Positions 1-6,176 of a stretch of 6,838 bases of DNA are shown here, piece after piece. Under the pieces are notes generated by a model. That model was given only the letters and a program-made list of their open reading frames with translations, was not told the DNA's origin and searched no databases. Within the stretch, counting starts at the first letter, position 1, and the number at the start of each line of letters is the position of its first letter. The translations under genes and the position numbers were made by a program. Where the stretch lies: assembly GCA_900552985.1 (NCBI GenBank), contig USBP01000076.1, forward strand, positions 1-6,838, in the 5' to 3' direction. The stretch is from an uncultured Oscillospiraceae bacterium (GTDB lineage: Bacteria > Bacillota > Clostridia > Oscillospirales > Acutalibacteraceae).

Positions 1-459
1 TGACCCGCCGCGGCCGAAGGTCGTCACATCGTCATATTTGTTAATGCCCTGGAAGCCTGCGACCACGACGATATTTTTCCGCCCAATCTCCGCGCGCAGA
101 CGGTCTGTTTTAATGGATTTGATCCTTGCGTTTCCATAGGCGGAGCTGGTCTGGAAGCCGGCCTGCCAGCCAAGCAGGGAGATCACCGGGAAGCCGAGCT
201 TTTCAATCGCCATCGCGAGCAGCGAGGCGGACATCTGCTCGCCCGCAGTTAAAAGCACATCCATCTCGCGCTTGGAACCCTTGGGGTTGATTTCAGCAGC
301 CTTTTCAATCAGATCGTCTGTTGTGTCCCCCTGCGCGGAAACTACGACGACAACGTCGTTGCCCTCGCTGTAGGTCTGTGTGACGATCTGTGCGACGTTG
401 CGCACCTTGTCGGCATTGGCGACGGAGCTGCCGCCGAATTTCTGAACAATGAGTGCCAT
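1..459 (-). CDS. lysC: Aspartate kinase, N-terminal part (runs off the left edge)
   Basis: Aspartokinase phosphorylates L-aspartate with ATP to 4-phospho-L-aspartate, the first step towards lysine, threonine and methionine, in the cytoplasm. Only the first 153 residues are here, all from the amino acid kinase domain. They begin MALIVQKFGGSSV, with the family's nucleotide-binding KFGGSS at residues 7-12. TAGEQMS at 71-77 and GWQAGFQTS around 97-105 are also typical, and TTFGRGGS at 146-153 ends at the window edge. The regulatory ACT domains would lie outside the window. The ATG at 457-459 has a perfect AGGAGG at 468-473, eight bases upstream. The gene starts 20 bases after the hom stop codon on the same strand, so the two are almost certainly one transcript. 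The family call is secure; which isozyme class (lysine- or threonine-inhibited) cannot be read from this part. The symbol is the common one; dapG is an equally possible name. Confidence 0.95.
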   Translation of the reverse strand, partial: MALIVQKFGGSSVANADKVRNVAQIVTQTYSEGNDVVVVVSAQGDTTDDLIEKAAEINPKGSKREMDVLLTAGEQMSASLLAMAIEKLGFPVISLLGWQAGFQTSSAYGNARIKSIKTDRLRAEIGRKNIVVVAGFQGINKYDDVTTFGRGGS

Positions 460-479
460 TGCAATAACCTCCTAATATC

Positions 480-1718
480 TCAATAATCCGTGATGCGGAT
501 TACGGACTGCGGCTCAAGCTGGGGAAGGGCGGAAAGCCGGGCCTGCAGCGCGCGCTCCGTATCCTCCGGTGTGATAAATGCGATTTCATCCTGCGGGGCG
601 CTGCTCAGGGAGAGAACGGTTACATTGCCAAAGGCCGCTTGAGCGGCCTGCAGAGCCTCCTGCGGCTGTGCGGCCTGCGCGCGGATATACAGGGCAGTGC
701 GCATATCCCGGTAATCGGCCACATAGCCCTCCTCACTGTTGCCCCAACCGAAGAGCTTTTTACGGTTGAGGTGTTTTGCACAGTCAATCACATCCGCCAC
801 GACGGCGCTTGCCGTAGGCATTTTACCCGCGCCCCGGCCATAAAAGACGACATCCCCAATCGCATCCCCGCGCACCAGGATTGCGTTAAACACATCATCC
901 ACGCCGGCAAGCTGGCTGTGGCGCTCTACAACGGCGGGGCTGACCATAGCGCTGATCCTGCCATCCTCCAGGCGTTTTGCACGCCCAAGCAGCTTAATCA
1001 CGCCGCCCCAGCTGCGGATGTATTCCACATCGCGCAGATGGATTTTTGTGATGCCCTCGGTATAGACGCTGTCAGGATACACATGCTTGCCAAAGGCAAG
1101 GGAGGCGAGGATGCAGATTTTGCGGCAGGCGTCGATCCCCTCAATATCGGCGGTCGGATCCTTTTCCGCATAGCCGTTTTCCTGCGCCAGGCGCAGCGCA
1201 TCCGCAAAGGTCATCTGATCCTCGATCATCCGCGTGAGGATAAAGTTTGTGGTGCCGTTGAGAATGCCCGCGATTTCATCGATTTCATTGGCCGCCAGGC
1301 ACTGGCTGATCGGCCGGATGATGGGAATGCCGCCGCCGACGCTCGCTTCAAAAAGGAAGTTGACGTTATGTTCCTCCGCGGCCTGCAGCAGCTCATAGCC
1401 CTTTGCCGCGACGAGCTCCTTATTGGAGGTGACGACGCTTTTGCCCGCTTTGAGGCACGCGAGCACGTATTCAAACGCCGGGTGAAGGCCGCCCATCGTC
1501 TCGACGACGATTTTGATCTCCTCATCCTGAAGGATGAGATTAAAATCCTTGATAAATTTCTTTTCATTGGGATCGCCCGGAAAATTCCGCAGGTCAAGGA
1601 TATACCGGATCTCCATCTCAGATTGGGCGCTTCTGCGCACGATGCTCTCGTGGTTTTTGCCAATCAGCTCCACGACGCCTGAGCCGACCACGCCATATCC
1701 CATTACCGCTATATACAT
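480..1718 (-). CDS. hom: Homoserine dehydrogenase
   Basis: Reduces L-aspartate 4-semialdehyde to L-homoserine with NAD(P)H, the branch point to threonine and methionine, in the cytoplasm. The 412 residues show an N-terminal Rossmann fold with GYGVVGSG at 7-14 and TSNKELVA at 97-104. The catalytic domain carries FEASVGGGIP at 123-132, the signature NGTTN at 154-158, and GYAEKDPTADIEGIDACRK at 182-200. By alignment with yeast homoserine dehydrogenase, E185, D196 and K200 match E208, D219 and K223. GRGAGKMPTASAV at 294-306 is also typical. Residues from about 342 to the end look like one ACT domain, known in this family as a threonine feedback site. At 412 residues it is slightly short of the usual 425-435 but appears complete. 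The ATG at 1716-1718 is chosen because GGAG at 1727-1730 sits eight bases upstream and beta-strand 1 begins immediately; the next Met (residue 6) would cut into the fold. lysC follows 20 bases after the stop. Confidence 0.97.
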   Translation of the reverse strand: MYIAVMGYGVVGSGVVELIGKNHESIVRRSAQSEMEIRYILDLRNFPGDPNEKKFIKDFNLILQDEEIKIVVETMGGLHPAFEYVLACLKAGKSVVTSNKELVAAKGYELLQAAEEHNVNFLFEASVGGGIPIIRPISQCLAANEIDEIAGILNGTTNFILTRMIEDQMTFADALRLAQENGYAEKDPTADIEGIDACRKICILASLAFGKHVYPDSVYTEGITKIHLRDVEYIRSWGGVIKLLGRAKRLEDGRISAMVSPAVVERHSQLAGVDDVFNAILVRGDAIGDVVFYGRGAGKMPTASAVVADVIDCAKHLNRKKLFGWGNSEEGYVADYRDMRTALYIRAQAAQPQEALQAAQAAFGNVTVLSLSSAPQDEIAFITPEDTERALQARLSALPQLEPQSVIRITDY

Positions 1719-1775
1719 GCAGACAACTCCTTTAACATTCCGCGGGGAATTCGGTAAACTTGTGAATCGAAGATT

Positions 1776-1804
1776 ATTTTATCATAAAGCGGCGGTATAA
1801 TAAA
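1776..1804 (-). promoter_or_regulatory. Candidate promoter of the hom-lysC operon
   Basis: Read on the minus strand, an extended -10 (TGA followed by TAAAAT, the hexamer at 1776-1781) lies 17 bases downstream of a weak -35, TTTATT at 1799-1804. Transcription would start near 1769, giving a leader of about 50 bases before the hom ATG. That leader is too short for a T-box or a classic leader-peptide attenuator, and I see neither. The -35 is poor, so the call rests mainly on the extended -10 and on position. Confidence 0.4.
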
Positions 1805-1899
1805 GGGAGAAAGGCAACTTTTTTCCTTAACTTCGGCATATAGTCGGAACAACCGGACGGGGCGATGGAAAAAGAAGGAATTTTGTAACTTATTTTTAA

Positions 1900-1928
1900 T
1901 TGTATTCCCAGCCCGGCTGTTATAGAAT
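1900..1928 (+). promoter_or_regulatory. Candidate sigma-A-type promoter of ytvI
   Basis: TTGTAT at 1900-1905 (-35, three of six consensus bases) and TAGAAT at 1923-1928 (-10, five of six) are separated by an ideal 17 bases. The start point would be near 1935, about 70 bases before the ytvI ATG. A perfect dyad, TTGTATTC at 1900-1907 and GAATACAA at 1925-1932, covers both hexamers. A second dyad, CAGCC-C-GGCTG at 1909-1919, sits between them. That geometry suggests an operator overlapping the promoter, though part of the symmetry could be chance. YtvI homologues are known to be controlled by sigma-E in Bacillus, but the boxes here do not fit the sigma-E spacing. Confidence 0.45.
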
Positions 1929-1990
1929 ACAAATAAACAGCCTTCAGCAAAAACTGACATGGCCTGAGCGCGGCTGTGACGGAAGACAAC

Positions 1991-1995
1991 AAGGA
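1991..1995 (+). promoter_or_regulatory. ytvI: Ribosome binding site deciding the ytvI start
   Basis: AAGGA lies nine bases before the ATG at 2005. The open frame extends upstream to a TTG at 1900, but that codon is inside the candidate promoter and the extra 35 residues (polar, Cys- and Gln-rich) look like no part of the family. Confidence 0.65.
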
Positions 1996-2004
1996 TGTGA
2001 TGGG

Positions 2005-3195
2005 ATGGAAAAGGTTGAAAAGCGCAGACGCTTCATCATCAATACGGTGTATTTTGCGATTATCCTGGGGATATTTTACTGCTTTATGCGGTTTGCGTTT
2101 TGGACATGCTTTCCATTTATCATGGCATTTTTTATTGCAATGGCCCTGCAGCGCCCCGTGAACTGGGTGGTGAAAAAAACGCCGCTGAAGAAGGGCCTGG
2201 TTTCAGGCGCTCTGGTTTTGCTCGCGGTGGCGGTCCTGATAGCGGTGCTGACGTTGATTGGCGTGCGGATTGTCAACGAGCTCAGGGGCTTTTGGGCGCT
2301 GATTACGGCAAAGCTTGATAACCTGCCTGCCTTTCTGGATCAGGCGGAGGCTTGGATTTTGGAGCGCATCCACTTCCTGCCCAATAGCATTGAGCAGATG
2401 GCGGCCAATGGAATCCACGAGCTGTTTCAAAGCCTTGAGGGCGGCGCGGGCGGAGCTTCTCTCAATATAGATCTTTCTATGCTTTCTTCTCCCCTTTCCG
2501 GCGTATGGAATACAGCGAAACAAATTCCCTCCGTGTTTCTTGCCACGCTGATCTCCATCATTGCCTGCTGTTTCATGACGGCGGATTATGACCGGCTTGT
2601 CAATTTTGTCAAGCGGCAGCTGCCCCATAAACGCCGGAATGCATTGAGCACCTCGAAACGGCTCCTGTTTTCTTCCCTGTTTAAAATGGTGCGGGCCTAT
2701 ACGCTCATCATTCTGATTACCTTTTGCGAGATGGCGCTGGGCCTCGGCTTTTTAAAGCTGATAGGCGCCTACGAGGGCGGCTTTATTCTGGTGATCGCGC
2801 TGCTGACGGCGCTTGTAGATATTCTGCCGGTTTTGGGCACGGGCACGATTTTGATCCCCTGGGGCGTCATCTCCCTTTTTATGGGGAGAATCACTCTTGG
2901 CATTGGCCTGCTGGTGCTGTATGTGATAATCTCCGTAATCCGGCAGATCATCGAGCCCAAGCTTGTTGCAGGCCATTTGGGCCTTCCCCCTGTCGCCACA
3001 GTGGTGGGCATGTATATCGGCCTGCAGCTGTTCGGGTTTATCGGCATTTTCCTGGTTCCGTTGACGCTGATTATGCTAAAGCTGCTCAATGACCAGGGCG
3101 TTGTCCACCTTTGGAAGCGGGCCGGCGAGGAGGACTCCGCTGAAGAGGCTCCTGATGAGGCAGGCGAGCAGGGGGAGGCATCCACAGAGGCATAG
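2005..3195 (+). CDS. ytvI: YtvI-like AI-2E family (PF01594) membrane protein
   Basis: A polytopic membrane protein of 396 residues in the AI-2E/UPF0118 permease family, most like the YtvI branch. That branch is linked by published family descriptions to sporulation in endospore formers; its transported substrate, if any, is not known. Hydrophobic segments lie at about 11-28, 31-48, 66-90, 174-192, 231-252, 257-290, 298-316 and 330-360. The long soluble stretch between the third and fourth (about 91-173) is typical of the family. Family motifs in the C-terminal half are VDILPVLGTGTILIPW at 271-286, VIRQIIEPKLVAGHLGL at 311-327, and MYIGLQLFGFIGIFLVPL at 336-353. The last 24 residues form an acidic Glu/Ala-rich tail with no visible fold. 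B. subtilis YtvI is about 370 residues, so the tail explains most of the excess. The gene stands alone between its own promoter candidate and an intrinsic terminator. The family call is strong; a role in sporulation is inferred from homology only. Confidence 0.88.
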   Translation: MEKVEKRRRFIINTVYFAIILGIFYCFMRFAFWTCFPFIMAFFIAMALQRPVNWVVKKTPLKKGLVSGALVLLAVAVLIAVLTLIGVRIVNELRGFWALITAKLDNLPAFLDQAEAWILERIHFLPNSIEQMAANGIHELFQSLEGGAGGASLNIDLSMLSSPLSGVWNTAKQIPSVFLATLISIIACCFMTADYDRLVNFVKRQLPHKRRNALSTSKRLLFSSLFKMVRAYTLIILITFCEMALGLGFLKLIGAYEGGFILVIALLTALVDILPVLGTGTILIPWGVISLFMGRITLGIGLLVLYVIISVIRQIIEPKLVAGHLGLPPVATVVGMYIGLQLFGFIGIFLVPLTLIMLKLLNDQGVVHLWKRAGEEDSAEEAPDEAGEQGEASTEA

Positions 3196-3229
3196 GAAAG
3201 GGACAGGTTATAAAGAGAATATGCCGTAG

Positions 3230-3268
3230 AAAAGCAGCCGAAAAATAATCGGCTGCTTTTATTTTTTT
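3230..3268 (+). terminator. Intrinsic terminator after ytvI
   Basis: A perfect 11-bp stem pairs AAAAGCAGCCG (3230-3240) with CGGCTGCTTTT (3250-3260) around a 9-base A/T loop. The T-rich tract runs to 3268, broken only by an A at 3261. It lies 34 bases after the ytvI stop and before the promoter of the next gene, separating the two transcription units. Confidence 0.93.
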
Positions 3269-3291
3269 GTAGATTCTTATGAGGACGGTGT

Positions 3292-3319
3292 TTGCAGAGA
3301 ACTATTTTTATGGTAGAAT
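3292..3319 (+). promoter_or_regulatory. Candidate promoter of the GH30-GH43 cassette
   Basis: TTGCAG at 3292-3297 and TAGAAT at 3314-3319 are 16 bases apart, and TGG just before the -10 makes it an extended -10. The start point would be near 3326, leaving a leader of about 25 bases that holds little beyond the ribosome binding site GGGAGGG (3336-3342). I see no catabolite-repression (cre) box or other obvious operator. Confidence 0.6.
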
Positions 3320-3349
3320 ATAGCTATCTTTCTGAGGGAGGGTTTCAAA

Positions 3350-4801
3350 ATGAAAATTGGGAAACAAATCCTTGCCGCAGGGTTGTCCTGCGCGCTTCTG
3401 GCGGGGCTTTTATCGTCCTGCGTCCCGTCCGATACCGCAACGCTGACAATCGACCCCACGGCTCAGCACCAGACCATGGAGAGCTTTGGCGTGAGCAGCG
3501 CGTGGTGGAGCCAGGATGTCGGAGGATGGACGAACTTGGATGAAAACGGCGTGCCGGTGCGCGAAGCGATTATGGAGATGCTCTATGGCGATACCGGGCT
3601 TGGATTGCAGGTTTACCGCTACAATCTTGGCGCCGGGACGGGCACGGGCGAGAAAGCGGGCACCTTTAACGACCCTTGGCGCTCTGCCCAGAGCTTTATT
3701 GACGATGACGGCAACATTGATTACACGCTGGATGCAAACGCACTGTGGTGTATGAACCGGGCACTGGAGCTCGGGGCCTCCGAGGTGGTGTTTTTTTCCA
3801 ACAGCGCGCCGGATACCATGACGATTAACGGTAAGCCGCACAGCGACGAGCAGAAGGACAAGGTAACGAACCTGGCGCCGGAAAACTATCAGGCGTTTAC
3901 AGATTATGTGCTGGATGCGGTGGAGCACTTCCGCGCGCAGGGCGTGCCGATCACCATCGTTTCCCCGATCAACGAGCCGCAATGGACCTGGCAGGGCGGC
4001 CAGGAGGGCTGTCACTTTGAGCCGGATGAAATGGTGGCGTTTTACAAGGTCTTTTACGCTGAGATGGAGAAGCGGGGCCTTGCGGATGAGATTGAGCTGG
4101 GCATGTTTGAATCCGGCCAGTGGGGTGGCAATGATTTCCGAAAGTGGTTCAAGGCAATTATGGAGGATGAAACGCTCAGCAAGGTGATGACCACAATCGA
4201 AGCGCACTCCTATAACAGTTCCGCAAGCGAAAAGGCGCGCACGGATCGCTGGCTGGATAAAAACTACCCGTTGCTCAAGCGCCGCTGCACGGAGTGGACG
4301 GAGATGGAGGATCTCGGCCGCGACGTGGGGATGGATTCCGCCGTGGTGATGGCCGATATGATCTGTACGGATCTGACCGTGCTGGACGCGGTACATTGGA
4401 GCTACTGGCTGGCTGTCTCCTGCTATGACTGGCGGGACGGCCTGCTGTATGTGGACCTGGATACGCACACCTACACGGTGACCAAGCGCCTGTATGAATA
4501 CGGCAATTTTACAAAGTTCATCCTGCCGGGCGCCGTTCGGGTGGATACACAGCTCAAGGGCAAGGATGTCAACGCCGTCTCCTTTGATGTGGACGGGCAG
4601 CTGGTTACGGTGCTTGTCAACAGCGCAGATGAGGCGAAAACGCTGTCGCTGGAGGTCAATGGCAGCTATCAGGCGGCTCAGGTGCACCTGACGGATGAAA
4701 CGCATAATCTGGAGCAGGTAGCCACGGAGGACTATGTAACCGGCAATCAGGTGAAGCTCCCGGCCAAGAGCGTGATGACTCTGGTGATGGATCCAGCCTG
4801 A
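3350..4801 (+). CDS. Glycoside hydrolase family 30 lipoprotein
   Basis: A secreted, probably membrane-tethered glycosidase of 483 residues. The N-terminus is a lipoprotein signal: MKIGKQ, a hydrophobic run from about 7 to 21, and a lipobox LSSC with Cys24 as the lipidated residue. The rest is one GH30-type (clan A) TIM barrel from about 33 to 390, then the small C-terminal beta-sandwich (about 391-483) usual in GH30. Visible landmarks are ESFGVSSAWWSQ at 44-55, LQVYRYNLGAGTG at 86-98, SPINEPQWTWQGG at 205-217 and RRCTEWTEME at 311-320. In GH30 the acid/base Glu follows Asn at the end of strand 4 and the nucleophile Glu is on strand 7; here they fit E209 and E315. Both are retained, so the enzyme should be active with retention of configuration. 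The family spans beta-glucosidases, beta-xylosidases, xylanases and beta-1,6-galactanases, and I cannot assign the subfamily by eye. The start is supported by GGGAGGG seven bases upstream. A GH43 gene follows 74 bases later, suggesting joint action on one polysaccharide. Confidence 0.88.
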   Translation: MKIGKQILAAGLSCALLAGLLSSCVPSDTATLTIDPTAQHQTMESFGVSSAWWSQDVGGWTNLDENGVPVREAIMEMLYGDTGLGLQVYRYNLGAGTGTGEKAGTFNDPWRSAQSFIDDDGNIDYTLDANALWCMNRALELGASEVVFFSNSAPDTMTINGKPHSDEQKDKVTNLAPENYQAFTDYVLDAVEHFRAQGVPITIVSPINEPQWTWQGGQEGCHFEPDEMVAFYKVFYAEMEKRGLADEIELGMFESGQWGGNDFRKWFKAIMEDETLSKVMTTIEAHSYNSSASEKARTDRWLDKNYPLLKRRCTEWTEMEDLGRDVGMDSAVVMADMICTDLTVLDAVHWSYWLAVSCYDWRDGLLYVDLDTHTYTVTKRLYEYGNFTKFILPGAVRVDTQLKGKDVNAVSFDVDGQLVTVLVNSADEAKTLSLEVNGSYQAAQVHLTDETHNLEQVATEDYVTGNQVKLPAKSVMTLVMDPA

Positions 4802-4804
4802 ACG

Positions 4805-4858
4805 GGTAAGAAGCAGGAAGAGGCCGCCGGACGCTGAGCCGTTTGGCGGCCTCTTACC
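4805..4858 (+). other. GC-rich intercistronic hairpin between GH30 and GH43
   Basis: AAGAGGCCGCC at 4818-4828 pairs perfectly with GGCGGCCTCTT at 4845-4855 (11 bp, 16-base loop). GGT at 4805-4807 can add three pairs with ACC at 4856-4858 across a 10-base bulge. The stem starts 16 bases after the GH30 stop and ends at the edge of the GH43 ribosome binding site. No T-tract follows, so it is not a canonical intrinsic terminator. It could slow RNA decay from the 3' side of the GH30 message, partly attenuate transcription, or limit ribosome access to GH43. Which of these applies cannot be told from sequence. Confidence 0.7.
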
Positions 4859-4866
4859 GGAAGGAG
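4859..4866 (+). promoter_or_regulatory. Ribosome binding site deciding the GTG start of the GH43 gene
   Basis: GGAAGGAG ends nine bases before the GTG at 4876. The open frame extends upstream to a TTG at 4843, but that codon lies inside the intercistronic hairpin and has no such site before it. Starting at 4876 also leaves a clean MKKGKK plus hydrophobic N-terminus. Confidence 0.8.
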
Positions 4867-4875
4867 AAGAAGAAA

Positions 4876-5889
4876 GTGAAAAAGGGGAAAAAAATTGCGC
4901 TTGGCGTTGGAGCTGTGCTGTTGGCCGCCTTGGCGGCCGCTTTTACGGCGCTGTATCAAAGGGGAACGTTTGATTTTGCCGAACCAGCCGCCTCGTCGCA
5001 GGGCAACTATCTCTTTTGCTATTTCACCGGGAACGAACCGGAGCAGGAGCGCATTCATTTTGCCGTCAGCGAGGATGGGTATCACTTCACGCCGCTCAAC
5101 GATAACCGGCCGGTGATTACACAGACAATGGGCACCGGCTCCGCGCGAGATCCATACCTGTTCCAGGGAGAGGACGGCGATTATTATATCCTGGCGACGG
5201 ATATGAAAAGCGAGAATGGCTGGAACAGCAACCATGCGATCATCACCTGGCGCTCAGAGGATCTGATCCATTGGACGGATGAGACGGTGATTGACCTGCG
5301 GGCATTCCCGCAGACGCAGAGCGCAGACCGGGTCTGGGCGCCGCAGGCAATTTTTGACCCTGCCAAAGAGGAATATATGATCTATTGGAGCCATCACAAC
5401 GCGCAGGGGGACGACCCCAACACCGTGCTCTGGTATGCGTATTCCAAGGATTTGCGCAGCCTCACCACCGAACCACAGGTGCTGTTTCGCCCCGCGAGCG
5501 GGCAGGATGGGGTTGATGGGGATATTGTAGAGCGGCAGGGCGTCTATTACCTGTACTACAAGGATGAGGCGGAAAAATGTATCCGTTATGCGACGGCTGA
5601 CCAGTTGACCGGCCCGTATCAGGAGCCGGAGGAAAACCAGGTTTCCCTCTCCCGAAAAGATGTGGAGGGGAACTTCCTGTACCCAATCAATGGAACGGAT
5701 ACTTATGTGCTGATGATGGATGAATACAGCGACGGCACTTATTTTTTGCAGCAGACAGAGGATATGGTGCATTTTCAGAAGCTGCGGCGCAGGGATTATT
5801 CGCTGGATTTCCAGCCGAGGCACGGCTCGGTGCTCTCCATTGGCGATGAAGAATATCGGCGGCTTTTAGAGGCCTTTGCGCGTTCCTGA
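4876..5889 (+). CDS. Glycoside hydrolase family 43-like enzyme, exported and N-terminally anchored
   Basis: A five-bladed beta-propeller glycosidase of 337 residues from a GTG start. Residues 1-30 are a Lys-rich head and one hydrophobic segment (about 7-27) without a lipobox Cys, so it is either an uncleaved membrane anchor or a Sec signal. The propeller runs from about 43 to 333. Key stretches are SARDPYLFQGEDGDYYILATD at 89-109, DRVWAPQAIFDP at 151-162, DGVDGDIVERQGVYYLYYKDE at 211-231, DVEGNFLYPI at 262-271 and QPRHGSVL at 313-320. GH43 uses an Asp base, an Asp that tunes the acid, and a Glu acid; by position these fit D92, D214 and E264, and H316 matches the central His of the propeller. 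All are present, so an active inverting enzyme is likely. Known activities include alpha-L-arabinofuranosidase, beta-xylosidase and exo-galactanase; the substrate cannot be fixed here. No carbohydrate-binding module, dockerin or SLH domain is attached. It is the second gene of the cassette, probably co-transcribed with GH30 because no promoter or intrinsic terminator is visible in the 74-base gap. Confidence 0.85.
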   Translation: MKKGKKIALGVGAVLLAALAAAFTALYQRGTFDFAEPAASSQGNYLFCYFTGNEPEQERIHFAVSEDGYHFTPLNDNRPVITQTMGTGSARDPYLFQGEDGDYYILATDMKSENGWNSNHAIITWRSEDLIHWTDETVIDLRAFPQTQSADRVWAPQAIFDPAKEEYMIYWSHHNAQGDDPNTVLWYAYSKDLRSLTTEPQVLFRPASGQDGVDGDIVERQGVYYLYYKDEAEKCIRYATADQLTGPYQEPEENQVSLSRKDVEGNFLYPINGTDTYVLMMDEYSDGTYFLQQTEDMVHFQKLRRRDYSLDFQPRHGSVLSIGDEEYRRLLEAFARS

Positions 5890-6033
5890 AGCAGGCACAG
5901 AGGGTGCGTTCTCAAGAGAGAAGAGAAGAAATGGCGTACAGAAGAAACGGCAATGGGGCGATAGCCAGCGGTCCGGCCATGCACCCCGGCAGCCTGCAAT
6001 GGCCGTTGCTCCGGCCGGAAAAATGCAAAAGGC
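5890..6033 (+). other. Non-coding gap after GH43 with overlapping GC-rich inverted repeats
   Basis: No supported gene lies here. From 5972 to 6019 there are several mutually exclusive pairings. CGGCCATGCA (5974-5983) pairs with the arm at 5995-6005 with one bulged A, TCCGGCC (5972-5978) pairs with GGCCGGA (6013-6019), and GGCCG (6001-6005) pairs with CGGCC (6012-6016). None is followed by a T-tract, so no canonical intrinsic terminator closes the GH cassette. A factor-dependent terminator, an RNA 3'-end stabiliser, or simple GC-rich coincidence are all possible. Confidence 0.4.
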
Positions 6034-6062
6034 TTGAAAAACAGGCGCAATCTTGGCATAAT
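6034..6062 (+). promoter_or_regulatory. Strong promoter candidate for glmU
   Basis: TTGAAA at 6034-6039 (five of six consensus bases) and CATAAT at 6057-6062 (five of six) are 17 bases apart. A TGG at 6054-6056 gives an extended -10. It is the best-looking promoter in the window. The start point would fall near 6069, leaving a leader of about 107 bases. Confidence 0.8.
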
Positions 6063-6075
6063 ATATACGAGAGAA

Positions 6076-6133
6076 GCGTCCGTGAGCGGGGGCAGCGGGC
6101 TCTATCAAGGCCGCGCCCATGCGCCCTGGACGC
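6076..6133 (+). other. Predicted hairpin in the glmU leader
   Basis: Just inside the predicted transcript, GCGTCC (6076-6081) pairs with GGACGC (6128-6133). Within it, GGGC-A-GCGG (6090-6098) pairs with CCGCGCCC (6111-6118) as eight GC pairs with one bulged A and a 12-base loop. An irregular internal loop joins the two helices. The structure sits 25 bases upstream of the ribosome binding site, which itself stays unpaired. I do not recognise a known riboswitch class in it. A structured cis-regulatory leader or an ordinary stable 5' end are both possible. Confidence 0.4.
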
Positions 6134-6176
6134 CGCGATGCAGACCTAGTTTATACTCAGGAAGGGGCTTGTACGC

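Noticed and set aside
639..1682. Long open frame (347 codons) on the plus strand
   Set aside because: It lies wholly antisense to hom, whose protein matches its family end to end; GC-rich codon use makes such shadow frames common.
1796..1801. Perfect TATAAT on the plus strand
   Set aside because: No acceptable -35 lies 16-18 bases upstream, and it overlaps the minus-strand hom promoter region; it may be chance in an AT-rich gap.
1900..2004. Upstream TTG start extending YtvI by 35 residues
   Set aside because: The TTG is part of the -35 box, so it would be untranscribed from that promoter; the ATG at 2005 has a proper ribosome binding site.
3410..4705. Long open frame (431 codons) on the minus strand
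   Set aside because: It is antisense to the GH30 gene; its translation has no recognisable domain and the GH30 frame carries all conserved motifs.
4818..4855. Intercistronic stem as an intrinsic terminator
   Set aside because: The stem is perfect, but ACCGGAAGGAG follows instead of a T-tract.
4843..4875. Upstream TTG start extending the GH43 protein by 11 residues
   Set aside because: The codon is in the loop and stem of the intercistronic hairpin; GGAAGGAG supports the GTG at 4876.
5254..5823. Minus-strand open frame of 189 codons
   Set aside because: It is a shadow of the GH43 gene, without a family match I can see.
5931..6149. Possible small gene of 72 codons before glmU, in the same frame as glmU
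   Set aside because: It has no real Shine-Dalgarno site, a low-complexity Arg-rich product, and it runs through the strong glmU promoter and leader.
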